This document shows positions 32,206-39,663 of a DNA stretch of 64,000 nucleotides, piece by piece. The notes under the pieces are model-generated. The model was not told where the DNA came from. It saw only the letters and a program-made list of their open reading frames with translations, and searched no databases. Origin of the DNA: Streptomyces sp. NRRL B-24484. Lineage in GTDB: Bacteria > Actinomycetota > Actinomycetes > Streptomycetales > Streptomycetaceae. The position numbers were made by a program, and so were the translations under genes. Positions within the stretch are counted from its first letter, which is position 1. Each line of letters opens with the position of its first letter. The stretch lies in the NCBI RefSeq assembly GCF_000717715.1, contig NZ_JOAI01000037.1:1-64000 (forward strand), in the 5' to 3' direction.

Positions 32206-32562
32206 ATGGATCCACGCCCGCCGCTCGCAGATGCACACGGCTCGCAGCAGCGCTCCGGCGGCGAGCGCCTGGAGGTCGCGGCCGCCGTCCTGGCCCTGCT
32301 CGCCGACCGCACCCGGCTCGCCCTCATGGAGCGGCTGGGCCGCGGCGAGGCGGACGTCACCACGCTCGTCGAGGCGACCGGGGCCGCCCGGCCGTCCGTC
32401 AGCCAGCACCTGGCGAAGCTCCGCCTCGCCGGGCTGGTGTCGACCCGCAAGGACGGGCGCCGCGTCGTCTACTCGCTGCGCCACGGCCATCTGCGCCGCC
32501 TGGTCGACGAGGCGCTGAACGTCGCCGACCACCAGATCGGTTCGCTGGCACCGCACGACTGA
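32206..32562 (+). CDS. ArsR/SmtB-family metal-responsive repressor
   Basis: A 118-aa winged-helix regulator from ATG 32206. Residues about 22-95 form the domain: VLALLADRTRLALMERLGRG, VTTLVEATGAARPSVSQHLA (recognition helix) and TRKDGRRVVYSLRHGHLRRL. C-terminal DEALNVADHQIGSLAPHD supplies His/Asp residues as in alpha-5-type metal sites; N-terminal DAHGSQQ adds another His. This suggests a Zn, Ni or Co sensor, as in SmtB/NmtR, but exact ligands cannot be fixed. It is followed by an operator and a His-rich MFS exporter. Confidence 0.9.
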   Translation: MDPRPPLADAHGSQQRSGGERLEVAAAVLALLADRTRLALMERLGRGEADVTTLVEATGAARPSVSQHLAKLRLAGLVSTRKDGRRVVYSLRHGHLRRLVDEALNVADHQIGSLAPHD

Positions 32563-32600
32563 CGCGTGCCGCGGACGGCTCCGGGACCGGCTCCACGCCC

Positions 32601-32635
32601 AACATGTGCGCGAGTACGCACATGTTGCCTATGAT
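32601..32635 (+). promoter_or_regulatory. ArsR-type operator overlapping the MFS exporter promoter
   Basis: AACATGTGCG-CGAGTA-CGCACATGTT (32601-32626) is a perfect 10-bp inverted repeat with the 12-2-12 geometry of SmtB/ArsR operators. TATGAT at 32630-32635 is a good -10, so a bound repressor would cover the promoter of the exporter starting at 32674. Confidence 0.8.
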
Positions 32636-32673
32636 GGCCGGGTAGCGCCCAGCCGAGCGAGGGACCGGGGCCC

Positions 32674-34044
32674 ATGCTGTCCGTTCTGCGCAACCGCACC
32701 TACCGCCACCTCTTCGCCGCCCAGGTCGTCGCCCTGGTCGGCACCGGGCTGGCGACCGTGGCGCTCGCCCTGCTGGCGTACGACCTCGCGGGGGCCGACG
32801 CGGGCGCGGTGCTGGGCACCGCCCTGGCGATCAAGATGGTCGCCTACGTGGCGGTCGCACCGGTCGCGGGCGCGCTCGCCGGACGGGTGCCGCAGCGGGC
32901 CCTGATGGTCGCGGCGGACCTCACCCGGGCCGGCACGGCCCTGGCGCTGCCGTTCGTCGGGCGGGTGTGGCAGGTCTACCTGACGGTGTTCCTGCTGCAG
33001 GCGGCCTCCGCGCTGTTCACGCCGACGTTCCAGGCGACCGTCCCCCGGGTGCTGCCGGCCGAGCGGGACTACACCGGCGCCCTGTCGCTGTCGCGGCTCG
33101 CCTACGACCTGGAGTCGCTGTTCAGCCCGGCCCTGGCGGCCCTGCTGCTGACCGTGGTGAGCTACGACTGGCTGTTCGCCGGGACGGTCGTCGGCTTCCT
33201 CGGCTCCGCCGCCCTGGTCGTCTCCGCCGTCCTGCCGAAGGCTCCCCCGGTCGACCGCCCGGCGGGCGTCCGCACCGGGGCCGCGTTCGGGTCCCGGCTG
33301 TTCCTGGCCACGCCCAGGCTCCGCGCGCTGCTCGCCCTGGACCTGGCGGTCGCCGCCGCCGGTGCGATCGTCTTCGTCGACACCGTCCTGGTGGTGCGCG
33401 AGCACTTCCACCGGCCCGCCGGGGACGTCTCGCTCGCGCTCGGGGCGTACGGCGCCGGTTCGATGGCCGCCGCACTGCTGCTGCCGCGCGTGCTCGTCCG
33501 GGTGGGCGACCGTGCGGTGATGCTGGCGGCCGCCCTTGTGATGCCCGCCGTCCTCACCGCCGTCGCCGCGGTCACCGCCGCACCGCCCAGCGGCTGGACG
33601 TGGTCCGCACTGCTGGCGGCCTGGGCCCTGGTCGGCGCGGCGGGCTCGGCCGTCCTCACGCCCGGCGGGCGGGTGATCCGCCGCTCCGCGGGCGAGGCCG
33701 ACCTGCCGGCCGCCTTCGCCGCCCAGTTCTCCCTCTCGCACTCCTGCTGGCTGCTGACGTACCCGCTGGCCGGCTGGCTCGCCGCCGCGGCCGGCCTGCC
33801 CGTCACCGCCCTCGCCCTCGGCGTGCTCGCGCTCGCCGGGGCCGTGGCCGCGGCCGTGCTGTGGCCGCGGCGCGACCCCGACGCGCTCCGGCACGAGCAC
33901 ACCGACCTGCCGGCCGGCCACCCGCACCTCGTCGGCGCCGCACCGTCGACGGCCGGCGCCTGGAGCCACGGCCACCACTACGTCATCGACGAGCACCACC
34001 ACGCCTGGCCCCGCACCCGCACGCCCGCGCGCACGGAGCCGTAG
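32674..34044 (+). CDS. MFS transporter with His-rich C-terminus, probable metal efflux
   Basis: A 456-aa, 12-TM-type MFS protein from ATG 32674 (MLSVLRNRTYRHLFAAQVVA). The transport core ends near residue 405; the tail is strikingly His-rich: HEHTDLPAGHPHLVG and later WSHGHHYVIDEHHHAW. NreB-type nickel exporters are MFS proteins with similar His-rich ends. Together with the upstream ArsR gene and operator, a metal-inducible (Ni/Co/Zn) efflux role is the best inference; the metal is not determined. Confidence 0.9.
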   Translation: MLSVLRNRTYRHLFAAQVVALVGTGLATVALALLAYDLAGADAGAVLGTALAIKMVAYVAVAPVAGALAGRVPQRALMVAADLTRAGTALALPFVGRVWQVYLTVFLLQAASALFTPTFQATVPRVLPAERDYTGALSLSRLAYDLESLFSPALAALLLTVVSYDWLFAGTVVGFLGSAALVVSAVLPKAPPVDRPAGVRTGAAFGSRLFLATPRLRALLALDLAVAAAGAIVFVDTVLVVREHFHRPAGDVSLALGAYGAGSMAAALLLPRVLVRVGDRAVMLAAALVMPAVLTAVAAVTAAPPSGWTWSALLAAWALVGAAGSAVLTPGGRVIRRSAGEADLPAAFAAQFSLSHSCWLLTYPLAGWLAAAAGLPVTALALGVLALAGAVAAAVLWPRRDPDALRHEHTDLPAGHPHLVGAAPSTAGAWSHGHHYVIDEHHHAWPRTRTPARTEP

Positions 34045-34116
34045 CCCGCGGACGGCTCCCGCCCCCGCCGCTGCCCCGCCTCGACGGGTCCTGACGCCCG
34101 GCCGGGCGGCGGCCGT

Positions 34117-34620
34117 TCACGGCCGGTCGACGCGGAAGTGGTAGCAGCCGTACTCGACGGCCCGCACGTGGACCTGGACGGTCTCCGGGTGGGCGAAGGC
34201 CTCCGCGAGCGCGCGGTCGAAGCAGGCATCGGCGTCCTCGGTCAGCTCCACCATGCGGCCGCCGGCGATGTGTCCGCGGCGGTCGTAGCGGCGGAAGGCC
34301 CGCAGGGCGCCGGGGCGGGCCCACGGGTAGCCGGTGCGGTCCCGGTCCGGACCGCCGCAGTCCTCGGCGTGGACGAAGACCGGTCCCTGCTCGTCGTACG
34401 CGCCGGGTTCGGCGCCGGTCTCGGCCGCCCAGCGGCGCAGCGGGGCGTAGGAGACAAGCGCGATGAGGTCGCCGACGGCGCTCGGCCGCAGGCAGCAGCG
34501 GAGCGGCGAACCGCCCTCGTCGTCCCGGTACGGGTTCATCGGTCGGCCGGCGTCGTCGCGGTCGCGGAGCTGCCGCAGGACGGCGGGGGCGATGGGCTGC
34601 GGTCGGTAGGCGCTGATCAT
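34117..34620 (-). CDS. DUF1203 domain-containing protein
   Basis: A 167-aa protein. MISAYRPQPIAPAVLRQLRD opens it; LRCCLRPSAVGDLIALVSYA, GPVFVHAEDCGG and YGCYHFRVDRP match the DUF1203 pattern, whose biochemical role is unknown. ATG 34620 (GGTGG upstream) is preferred; ATG 34632 is possible. The CC pair, another Cys in EDCGG and a conserved His could form a metal site, which is speculation. It is convergent with the MFS gene. Confidence 0.85.
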   Translation of the reverse strand: MISAYRPQPIAPAVLRQLRDRDDAGRPMNPYRDDEGGSPLRCCLRPSAVGDLIALVSYAPLRRWAAETGAEPGAYDEQGPVFVHAEDCGGPDRDRTGYPWARPGALRAFRRYDRRGHIAGGRMVELTEDADACFDRALAEAFAHPETVQVHVRAVEYGCYHFRVDRP

Positions 34621-34830
34621 GTCCACCAGCATCGCGCGGTGGCCGGTGAGGTACCGGCGGGATTGCGACGGCGCGTTCGAGGCCGGTCGGGCGTGTGCGC
34701 AGGAGGGCTCCGGCCGCGGTGCGGGCACCGGAAATCGGCCTCCGGCGGGGGCCGCGGCGAGGCAGACTGGCAGCAGGCACGGCACCACGTGCCGCGCACC
34801 GCCGCCGATCCGCCGGACGTTGGGCCGCCG

Positions 34831-35451
34831 ATGGACACCACACCGCAGGACTTGCTGATCGTCGCCCTGGACGCGGGCGCGGGCCACCGTCCCGAGCAGG
34901 GCGAGCTGTCGCTGGCGCTCGCCGGGGCCGAGTTGATCGACCTGCTCGACGTGCGGACCGTCCGGCTGGCCGACACCCGGATCCTGCCGCTCGGGCCGCC
35001 GGCCCTGGCGGACCGGCTGCTCGGCGAGGCCGCGGCGGCGCTCGTCGGGGTTCCGCCGTTCGAATCGGTCGAGGACTGGCTCTGGCGCCGTGGCCGCGGG
35101 CTCGCGGCGGCCTACGCGGCCGTCCTCCTCGGGGCCGGTGGGCGGGTCCGCCGGCCGCTCTTCCACCGGACGCACGGGACGCAGGCCGGTGCTCCGGCTC
35201 CGACCGAGTCCGCCGGGCGTCGCGCGGCGGTGGACCGCTGGGCCTCGCGCGAGCCGGTGCTGACCGCGCTCGCCGCGGCCGTGGGGATCGGCGGACTGTC
35301 GCAGGACGACCAGCCGGACATCGCCGACGACGAGGTGGCGACCGTACTCGCCGCGGTCAACGACGCGGTCCGGGAGCTGGACGCGGTACGGCAGCGGCGC
35401 GCGATCGAGCAGGCGGCGTTCAACAACATCTGGCGCGGCGCGGTCGGCTGA
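34831..35451 (+). CDS. GPP34-family (GOLPH3-like) protein
   Basis: A 206-aa protein of the GPP34 family, related in fold to eukaryotic GOLPH3/Vps74 phosphoinositide-binding proteins and very frequent in Streptomyces. Typical motifs are LIVALDAGAGHRPEQGELSL, AGAELIDLLDVRTVRL and, near the C-terminus, AAVNDAVRELDAVRQRRAI. In bacteria its role is unresolved; membrane association is inferred from the family. ATG 34831 is the only start fitting the domain. Confidence 0.88.
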   Translation: MDTTPQDLLIVALDAGAGHRPEQGELSLALAGAELIDLLDVRTVRLADTRILPLGPPALADRLLGEAAAALVGVPPFESVEDWLWRRGRGLAAAYAAVLLGAGGRVRRPLFHRTHGTQAGAPAPTESAGRRAAVDRWASREPVLTALAAAVGIGGLSQDDQPDIADDEVATVLAAVNDAVRELDAVRQRRAIEQAAFNNIWRGAVG

Positions 35452-35643
35452 CGGCGGACGCCCGGGGGGCGGGGCCGAGGTCCGCCGCCACCGCCACGGA
35501 GGCCGTGTCCTTCGGCGCGTCGGCCGGGCGCGGCCGCGGGCTCCATGACGGACCGTCACCGAGGCGGCCCACTGCGCGGGGCGTGGCCGCGGGCCGCTCG
35601 TATTCGGTCGTGACGGGAGCGGATTCCCCTGCAGACTTGGGGA

Positions 35644-36372
35644 ATGACCTCCGCCACCCCGGGCGCAGTCCCGGACCGTGCAGCCTGCGCCGAACCGTCC
35701 TGCGCCGAACCCTCCCGTGCCGATGCCGTCCTGGCCCGCTTGCGGCGTGCTGCCGACGAGGCGGGGATCGTCCTGCCCCCGCGCGATCCGAACCAGGCGG
35801 GCCATGCCGCGTTCACCGATGCCCAGGGTCGCCGCGTGAACGTGCACCAATTCCGCGGGGCCCCGGAGTTCCTGGTCTGCTGCCGGAAGCAGGGGGCCTG
35901 GCTGGCGAACGGACGGACGGCCGACCCGGCGGCGGCGGCCGCGGCCGTGGCGGCCTGGATGGGCGGCGCCGATCTCGCGGCGGCCGAGGTGGCCGCGCCG
36001 TTCCTCCGCTACGGCGACTGGGCCCTCGCCCACGAACGGGAGCCCCTGGACCCCGTCGAGTTGGAGTGGTGGCACCGGCTCGACCACTACCTGCTCAGTC
36101 CGCCGACCAACCCCTGCTCGTCCGGCGCCCGGGCGCTGCTGGAGGCCGCCCACGCGCAGCCGCGGCTGCGCCGCCTGACGCCCGTCACCAGCCACTACAC
36201 GCTCTGGTTCTCCGCCTCCGCCACCCGCCCGTACGAGCCGGTGGGCCATGCCGTCGACCCGCAGCGCGACGGGTCCTTCCTCGTCCGCAGCAGGGCGGTG
36301 CGGGTGGTCACGACCGTCGCGACCGCGGAGGAGGCCGTCGCGCTGGTGGTCGCCGGGCTTCCCGAGGAGTGA
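35644..36372 (+). CDS. DUF6193 family protein
   Basis: A 242-aa protein from ATG 35644. A Cys-containing N-terminus (AACAEPSCAEPSRAD) precedes WWHRLDHYLLSPPTNPCSSG and ALLEAAHAQPRLRRLTPVTS-HYTLWFS, the signature I associate with DUF6193, annotated as linked to natural product biosynthesis but without a defined reaction. No signal peptide. Nothing next to it looks biosynthetic except the O-methyltransferase 380 bases downstream. Confidence 0.75.
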   Translation: MTSATPGAVPDRAACAEPSCAEPSRADAVLARLRRAADEAGIVLPPRDPNQAGHAAFTDAQGRRVNVHQFRGAPEFLVCCRKQGAWLANGRTADPAAAAAAVAAWMGGADLAAAEVAAPFLRYGDWALAHEREPLDPVELEWWHRLDHYLLSPPTNPCSSGARALLEAAHAQPRLRRLTPVTSHYTLWFSASATRPYEPVGHAVDPQRDGSFLVRSRAVRVVTTVATAEEAVALVVAGLPEE

Positions 36373-36485
36373 GCGTCCGGGCACGCGGAGCCTCCGCCCT
36401 CCTTTCCCCGTGTGGGTGCGGGGGAACGGGGCAGCCGCCCAGTGGCCCTGCTCGGACCAGGACCGGACCAGGAGGAGATCAGGCC

Positions 36486-36653
36486 ATGAACACACCCGAT
36501 GACGACCGGGCGCACCCGGACGAGGAGACGCGGGAGCGTTCCGCGGAGGAGCGCAGCATCACGGCTCCCACCCCGGCGGACGTCCGGGCCAAGGCGGAGG
36601 ACGACGACGGGGAGGAGCCCGAGCCGCCGGCCGCGGACACGGTGGCGCCGTAG
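36486..36653 (+). CDS. Small acidic protein, 55 aa
   Basis: ATG 36486 follows AGGAGGAGATCAGGCC, a strong ribosome site. The product (MNTPDDDRAHPDEETRERSA ... EDDDGEEPEPPAADTVAP) is highly charged and acidic with no hydrophobic core, so it is probably disordered. No family recognised. It precedes the O-methyltransferase gene by 100 bases with a hairpin between. Confidence 0.7.
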   Translation: MNTPDDDRAHPDEETRERSAEERSITAPTPADVRAKAEDDDGEEPEPPAADTVAP

Positions 36654-36715
36654 CGGCACCGGCGGGTGCCGCGGCCACCCCGGTCGACGGGCCGGGCGGC
36701 CCGGCCAGTAGGTTT

Positions 36716-36744
36716 CCTTTCGGAACTCACTCGGTGCCGAAAGG
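36716..36744 (+). promoter_or_regulatory. Hairpin overlapping the O-methyltransferase ribosome site
   Basis: CCTTTCGG (36716) and CCGAAAGG (36737-36744) form a perfect 8-bp stem with a 13-base loop. The right arm includes AAAGG of the AAAGGGAG ribosome site that serves ATG 36754, so the folded form should limit translation. Confidence 0.5.
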
Positions 36745-36753
36745 GAGCCCCGC

Positions 36754-37422
36754 ATGTCGCAACCGACCTGGACAGCCGTCGACGACTACTTCAACCACCT
36801 GCTCGTGGAGGAGGACGCCGCGCTGCTCGCGGCCAACGCCACCAGCGAGACCGCCGGCCTGCCGCCGCACCAGGTCGCCCCGAACCAGGGCAAGCTGCTG
36901 CACCTCTTCGCCCGGATGGTGGGCGCCCGCACCGTCCTGGAGATCGGCACCCTCGGCGGGTACAGCACCATCTGGCTGGCCCGGGCCCTGCCGGAGGACG
37001 GCCGCGTGGTGACGCTGGAGGCCGACCCGCGGTACGCCGCGGTGGCCGCCGGCAACCTGGCCCGCGCCGGCCTGGACGGCCGGGTGGACCTGCGCCTCGG
37101 CCGGGCCCTGGACACCCTGCCCCGACTGGCGGAGGAGGGCGCGGGCCCGTTCGACCTGGTCTTCGTCGACGCGGACAAGCCGTCCAACCCCGACTACCTG
37201 GAGTGGGCGCTGAGGCTCACCCGGCCCGGCAGCGTCATCGTCGGCGACAACGTGGTGCGCGACGGCGCGGTCACCGACGCGGACAGCAGCGACCCCCGGG
37301 TGCAGGGGGTGCGCCGCTTCACCGAGCTGATCGCCGCCCATCCCCGCCTCACGGCGACCACCCTGCAGACCGTCGGCACCAAGGGCTACGACGGCTTCAC
37401 GCTGGCCCTGGTCACCGAGTAG
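36754..37422 (+). CDS. Class I SAM-dependent O-methyltransferase
   Basis: A 222-aa enzyme of the catechol-type (Methyltransf_3) O-methyltransferases. The SAM site is RTVLEIGTLGGYSTIWLARA (motif I), VVTLEADPRYAAVAAGNL (acidic ribose binder) and LVFVDADKPSNPDYLEWALR (metal-ligand Asp and catalytic region); the second metal site is VGDNVVRDG. These enzymes methylate one of two adjacent hydroxyls using Mg2+. The substrate is unknown. ATG 36754 follows AAAGGGAG, part of which is paired in a hairpin. Confidence 0.93.
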   Translation: MSQPTWTAVDDYFNHLLVEEDAALLAANATSETAGLPPHQVAPNQGKLLHLFARMVGARTVLEIGTLGGYSTIWLARALPEDGRVVTLEADPRYAAVAAGNLARAGLDGRVDLRLGRALDTLPRLAEEGAGPFDLVFVDADKPSNPDYLEWALRLTRPGSVIVGDNVVRDGAVTDADSSDPRVQGVRRFTELIAAHPRLTATTLQTVGTKGYDGFTLALVTE

Positions 37423-37558
37423 TCACCGAGCAGCCCGCGGGGCGGCGTCCGCGGCGCCGGCGGCCGCGCCCGGGCCCCTGAGCGCGGCGGGACCACCCCC
37501 GGAGCCGCTCCGCACGCCACAGAGCGACCAGGGCAGCCCAGGGCGGCTCAAGGGCGGC

Positions 37559-38545
37559 TCAGGGCGCGGTGAAGTCCTCCCGGTGCAGGGCGTGGACGGT
37601 GCAGGGGCGGCCGAGCACCACGTCCTCGCGCAGCGGCGCGAACCCGAGGCGGGCGGCGACGGCGGTGGAGGCGGCATTGCCGTGGTGGATCATCGCGGTG
37701 ATCCGGGTGAGGCCGAGCGCCCCGAAGCCCCAGGCGAGGACGGCCTGCGCCGCCTCGGTGGCGTAGCCGTGGCCCCAGTGGCGGCGGGCGAAGGTCCAGC
37801 CGACCTCGGTCTCGCCGAACTGCTCCCACCAGGTGAGGCCGCAGCGGCCGATCGGCTCGCCGGTGGCCGCGAGCTCGACGGCGCACAGGCCGTGGCCGCG
37901 TTCGGCCCACTGCCGGTGGATGCCGCGCAGGCGCTCGGCGGCCTCGTCGCGGGTGTACGCGCCGACGAAGCGGTTCACCTCGTCGTCGGCGTGCAGGCGC
38001 ACCCACCAGTCGGTGTCGGCCTCGGTGAGGGGGCGCAGCCGCAGGCGCGGTGTGCTGAGCAGGGCCGTCCGGGCCTCGTCGTCGGCGGTCGGGGCTCCGG
38101 CGGCGGCCTGCACGGGCCGGGTGGCGAGGCTCTCGCGCAGGACGTCCTCGACGGTCGTCCGGGCGAGTGCGGAGTGCGCGGCCTCCTCGGCCGCGTCGTA
38201 GACCTGTCGCAGGGCGGGCCGGATTCCCGCGCCGACCGGGCACGCGGGGTTGGGGGCCGCCCGGTGCAGGCCGAACAGGGGCTCGTCGCCGACGGCCCGG
38301 TGGACGTCCAGGAGCGTGATCGCCCGCGGATCGCGGGCCAGCCGCCATCCGGCGCCCGCACCGTGCCGGACCTCGACCAGTCCGGCCCTGCGCAGGTCGC
38401 CCAGGCAGCGCCGCAGGACGACCGGGTTGGTGTTGACGCTCTCCGCGGCCTGTTCGGACGTCACGAGGTCCCGGCCGAGCCGACGGACCAGCGCCATCCA
38501 GACCAGGACGTGCACGGCGACGGTGAGTCTGCTGTTCGCTGCCAT
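37559..38545 (-). CDS. Rrf2-type regulator fused to a GNAT acetyltransferase
   Basis: A 328-aa two-domain protein. Residues about 1-135 are an Rrf2-family winged helix (LTVAVHVLVWMALVRRLGRD, NTNPVVLRRCLGDLRRAGLV). The three-cysteine Fe-S cluster of IscR is not present (only one Cys, in NPACPVG, in that region). Residues about 163-325 are a RimJ/RimL-type N-acetyltransferase: TPRLRLRPLTEADTDWWVRL, WTFARRHWGHGYATEAAQAV (acetyl-CoA site), GNAASTAVAARLGF. It may sense a metabolite it also acetylates, or acetylate a partner; this is inference. It starts at ATG 38545 behind GGAGGGGGG. Confidence 0.9.
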   Translation of the reverse strand: MAANSRLTVAVHVLVWMALVRRLGRDLVTSEQAAESVNTNPVVLRRCLGDLRRAGLVEVRHGAGAGWRLARDPRAITLLDVHRAVGDEPLFGLHRAAPNPACPVGAGIRPALRQVYDAAEEAAHSALARTTVEDVLRESLATRPVQAAAGAPTADDEARTALLSTPRLRLRPLTEADTDWWVRLHADDEVNRFVGAYTRDEAAERLRGIHRQWAERGHGLCAVELAATGEPIGRCGLTWWEQFGETEVGWTFARRHWGHGYATEAAQAVLAWGFGALGLTRITAMIHHGNAASTAVAARLGFAPLREDVVLGRPCTVHALHREDFTAP

Positions 38546-39038
38546 GATCCCCCCTCCTGACAGAACAGTTCCAGTTACAACATGGCTGCGTCAAGTCGAA
38601 CGCACCTGGCGGCAGGGCCGCCTGACGCGGGGCCAGCCGCTCCGCGGCGGCCGCTCCGGGGCGGTCCGTGTGCGCGCGGTCACCCGGCGGCGGGGGTCCG
38701 GGGGCGGGGCGCGACGCACGCCGCGCTCCCCCGGTCGCACCGCCTCCCGTGCGCCGCCGTGCCGCCTCCCGTGCACCGTGCAGCGGGCTCTCCCCCGCGG
38801 GGGCGGGCGCCCCCGGGGCGGGGTGGTGGAGCCCGCGTGTTTCGCTCCCGGGGCGACGGACGTACCGTCGAGGGGCGGGACCGATCGTGGGTCGGCCCGT
38901 TGCGCAGGCCGCCCCGGACCGGAATCCGAGCACGCCGGCGGGTCGCCCGGGCCATGTGCCCGGTGCGGATGACCGTCGGTCGAGCGGGCACAAGGGACGC
39001 CGGAGGGAGGGGGCAGCCGAGACGACCGGGAGGCCGTG
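38546..39038. other. Divergent intergenic region, no gene seen
   Basis: About 490 bases. Just upstream of the Rrf2-GNAT start is AT-richer sequence (AGAACAGTTCCAGTTACAAC) with a repeated CAGTT, a likely promoter/operator. The rest is GC-rich with Arg/Gly-rich frames in all directions, typical of non-coding sequence here. Confidence 0.5.
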
Positions 39039-39539
39039 ATGAGCGACAGCGGCAGGGCGGACGAGGTCTACCAGCCTGCGGACACCGCCGACGAGCAGGC
39101 CGACGCCTCCGCGCTGGACCTGCAGAACGCCCTGGACGAGCGGACCTACGACGACATCCTCGACGAGGGGTGGTCACCGCCCGAGCGGCCGTTCGGCGTC
39201 CGGCAGGCCGGGACCACGGCCGGGGAGCAGCGCGAGGGCGAGACGCTCGACCAGCGGCTGGCCCGTGAGCTGCCCGACGAGGAGCCGGACGGGGGCGACC
39301 GGATCGGTGACCTGCCCGGCGGCGACGGCGAGCCCGTCGATCCCGAGGCGGGGACCGAGCGGGCCGGACGCCTGGTCGCCCCCGACGAGGGCGCCCACGA
39401 CAGGACCACCGAGCTGTTCGCCGAGGACGTCGGCATCGACGCCGGGGCCGCCTGCGCCGAGGAGGCGGCGGTGCACATCGTGCCGGACAGCGCCCTGGAC
39501 GGGCAGGGCGGCCTGGACGAGGACAGCGCCTGGCCGTGA
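39039..39539 (+). CDS. DUF5709 domain-containing protein
   Basis: A 166-aa acidic protein from ATG 39039 with GGGAGG five bases upstream. YQPADTADEQADASALDLQN and the conserved DDILDEGWSPPERPFGV identify DUF5709, a widespread actinobacterial family of unknown role. No membrane segment; probably largely disordered. It is convergent with katE and may belong to the stress group around it, but no sigma-B-like promoter was found for it. Confidence 0.88.
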   Translation: MSDSGRADEVYQPADTADEQADASALDLQNALDERTYDDILDEGWSPPERPFGVRQAGTTAGEQREGETLDQRLARELPDEEPDGGDRIGDLPGGDGEPVDPEAGTERAGRLVAPDEGAHDRTTELFAEDVGIDAGAACAEEAAVHIVPDSALDGQGGLDEDSAWP

Positions 39540-39595
39540 CGCCGCGCGCCCGGCGGTCGTTCGGCGCCCGGCTCCTCGGCCGGCGGTCTGCGCGG

Positions 39596-39629
39596 CCGCA
39601 CCGCCCCCGCTCGGGGCGGGGCGGTGCGG
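39596..39629. terminator. Bidirectional terminator between DUF5709 gene and katE
   Basis: A perfect 12-bp inverted repeat (CCGCACCGCCCC with GGGGCGGTGCGG) centred between two convergent genes. Confidence 0.65.
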
Positions 39630-39663
39630 TGCGGGCTTCCGGTCGGCCGAGGGGGTCGTCCGC

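Noticed and set aside
32629..34002. Long minus-strand frame opposite the His-rich MFS gene
   Set aside because: Gly/Gln/Asp-rich antisense shadow; the plus strand has a membrane transporter with a promoter and operator.
38582..39177. Several frames in the 38.6-39.0 kb gap
   Set aside because: All are Arg/Gly/Pro-rich in every direction, with no ribosome site or conserved motif.
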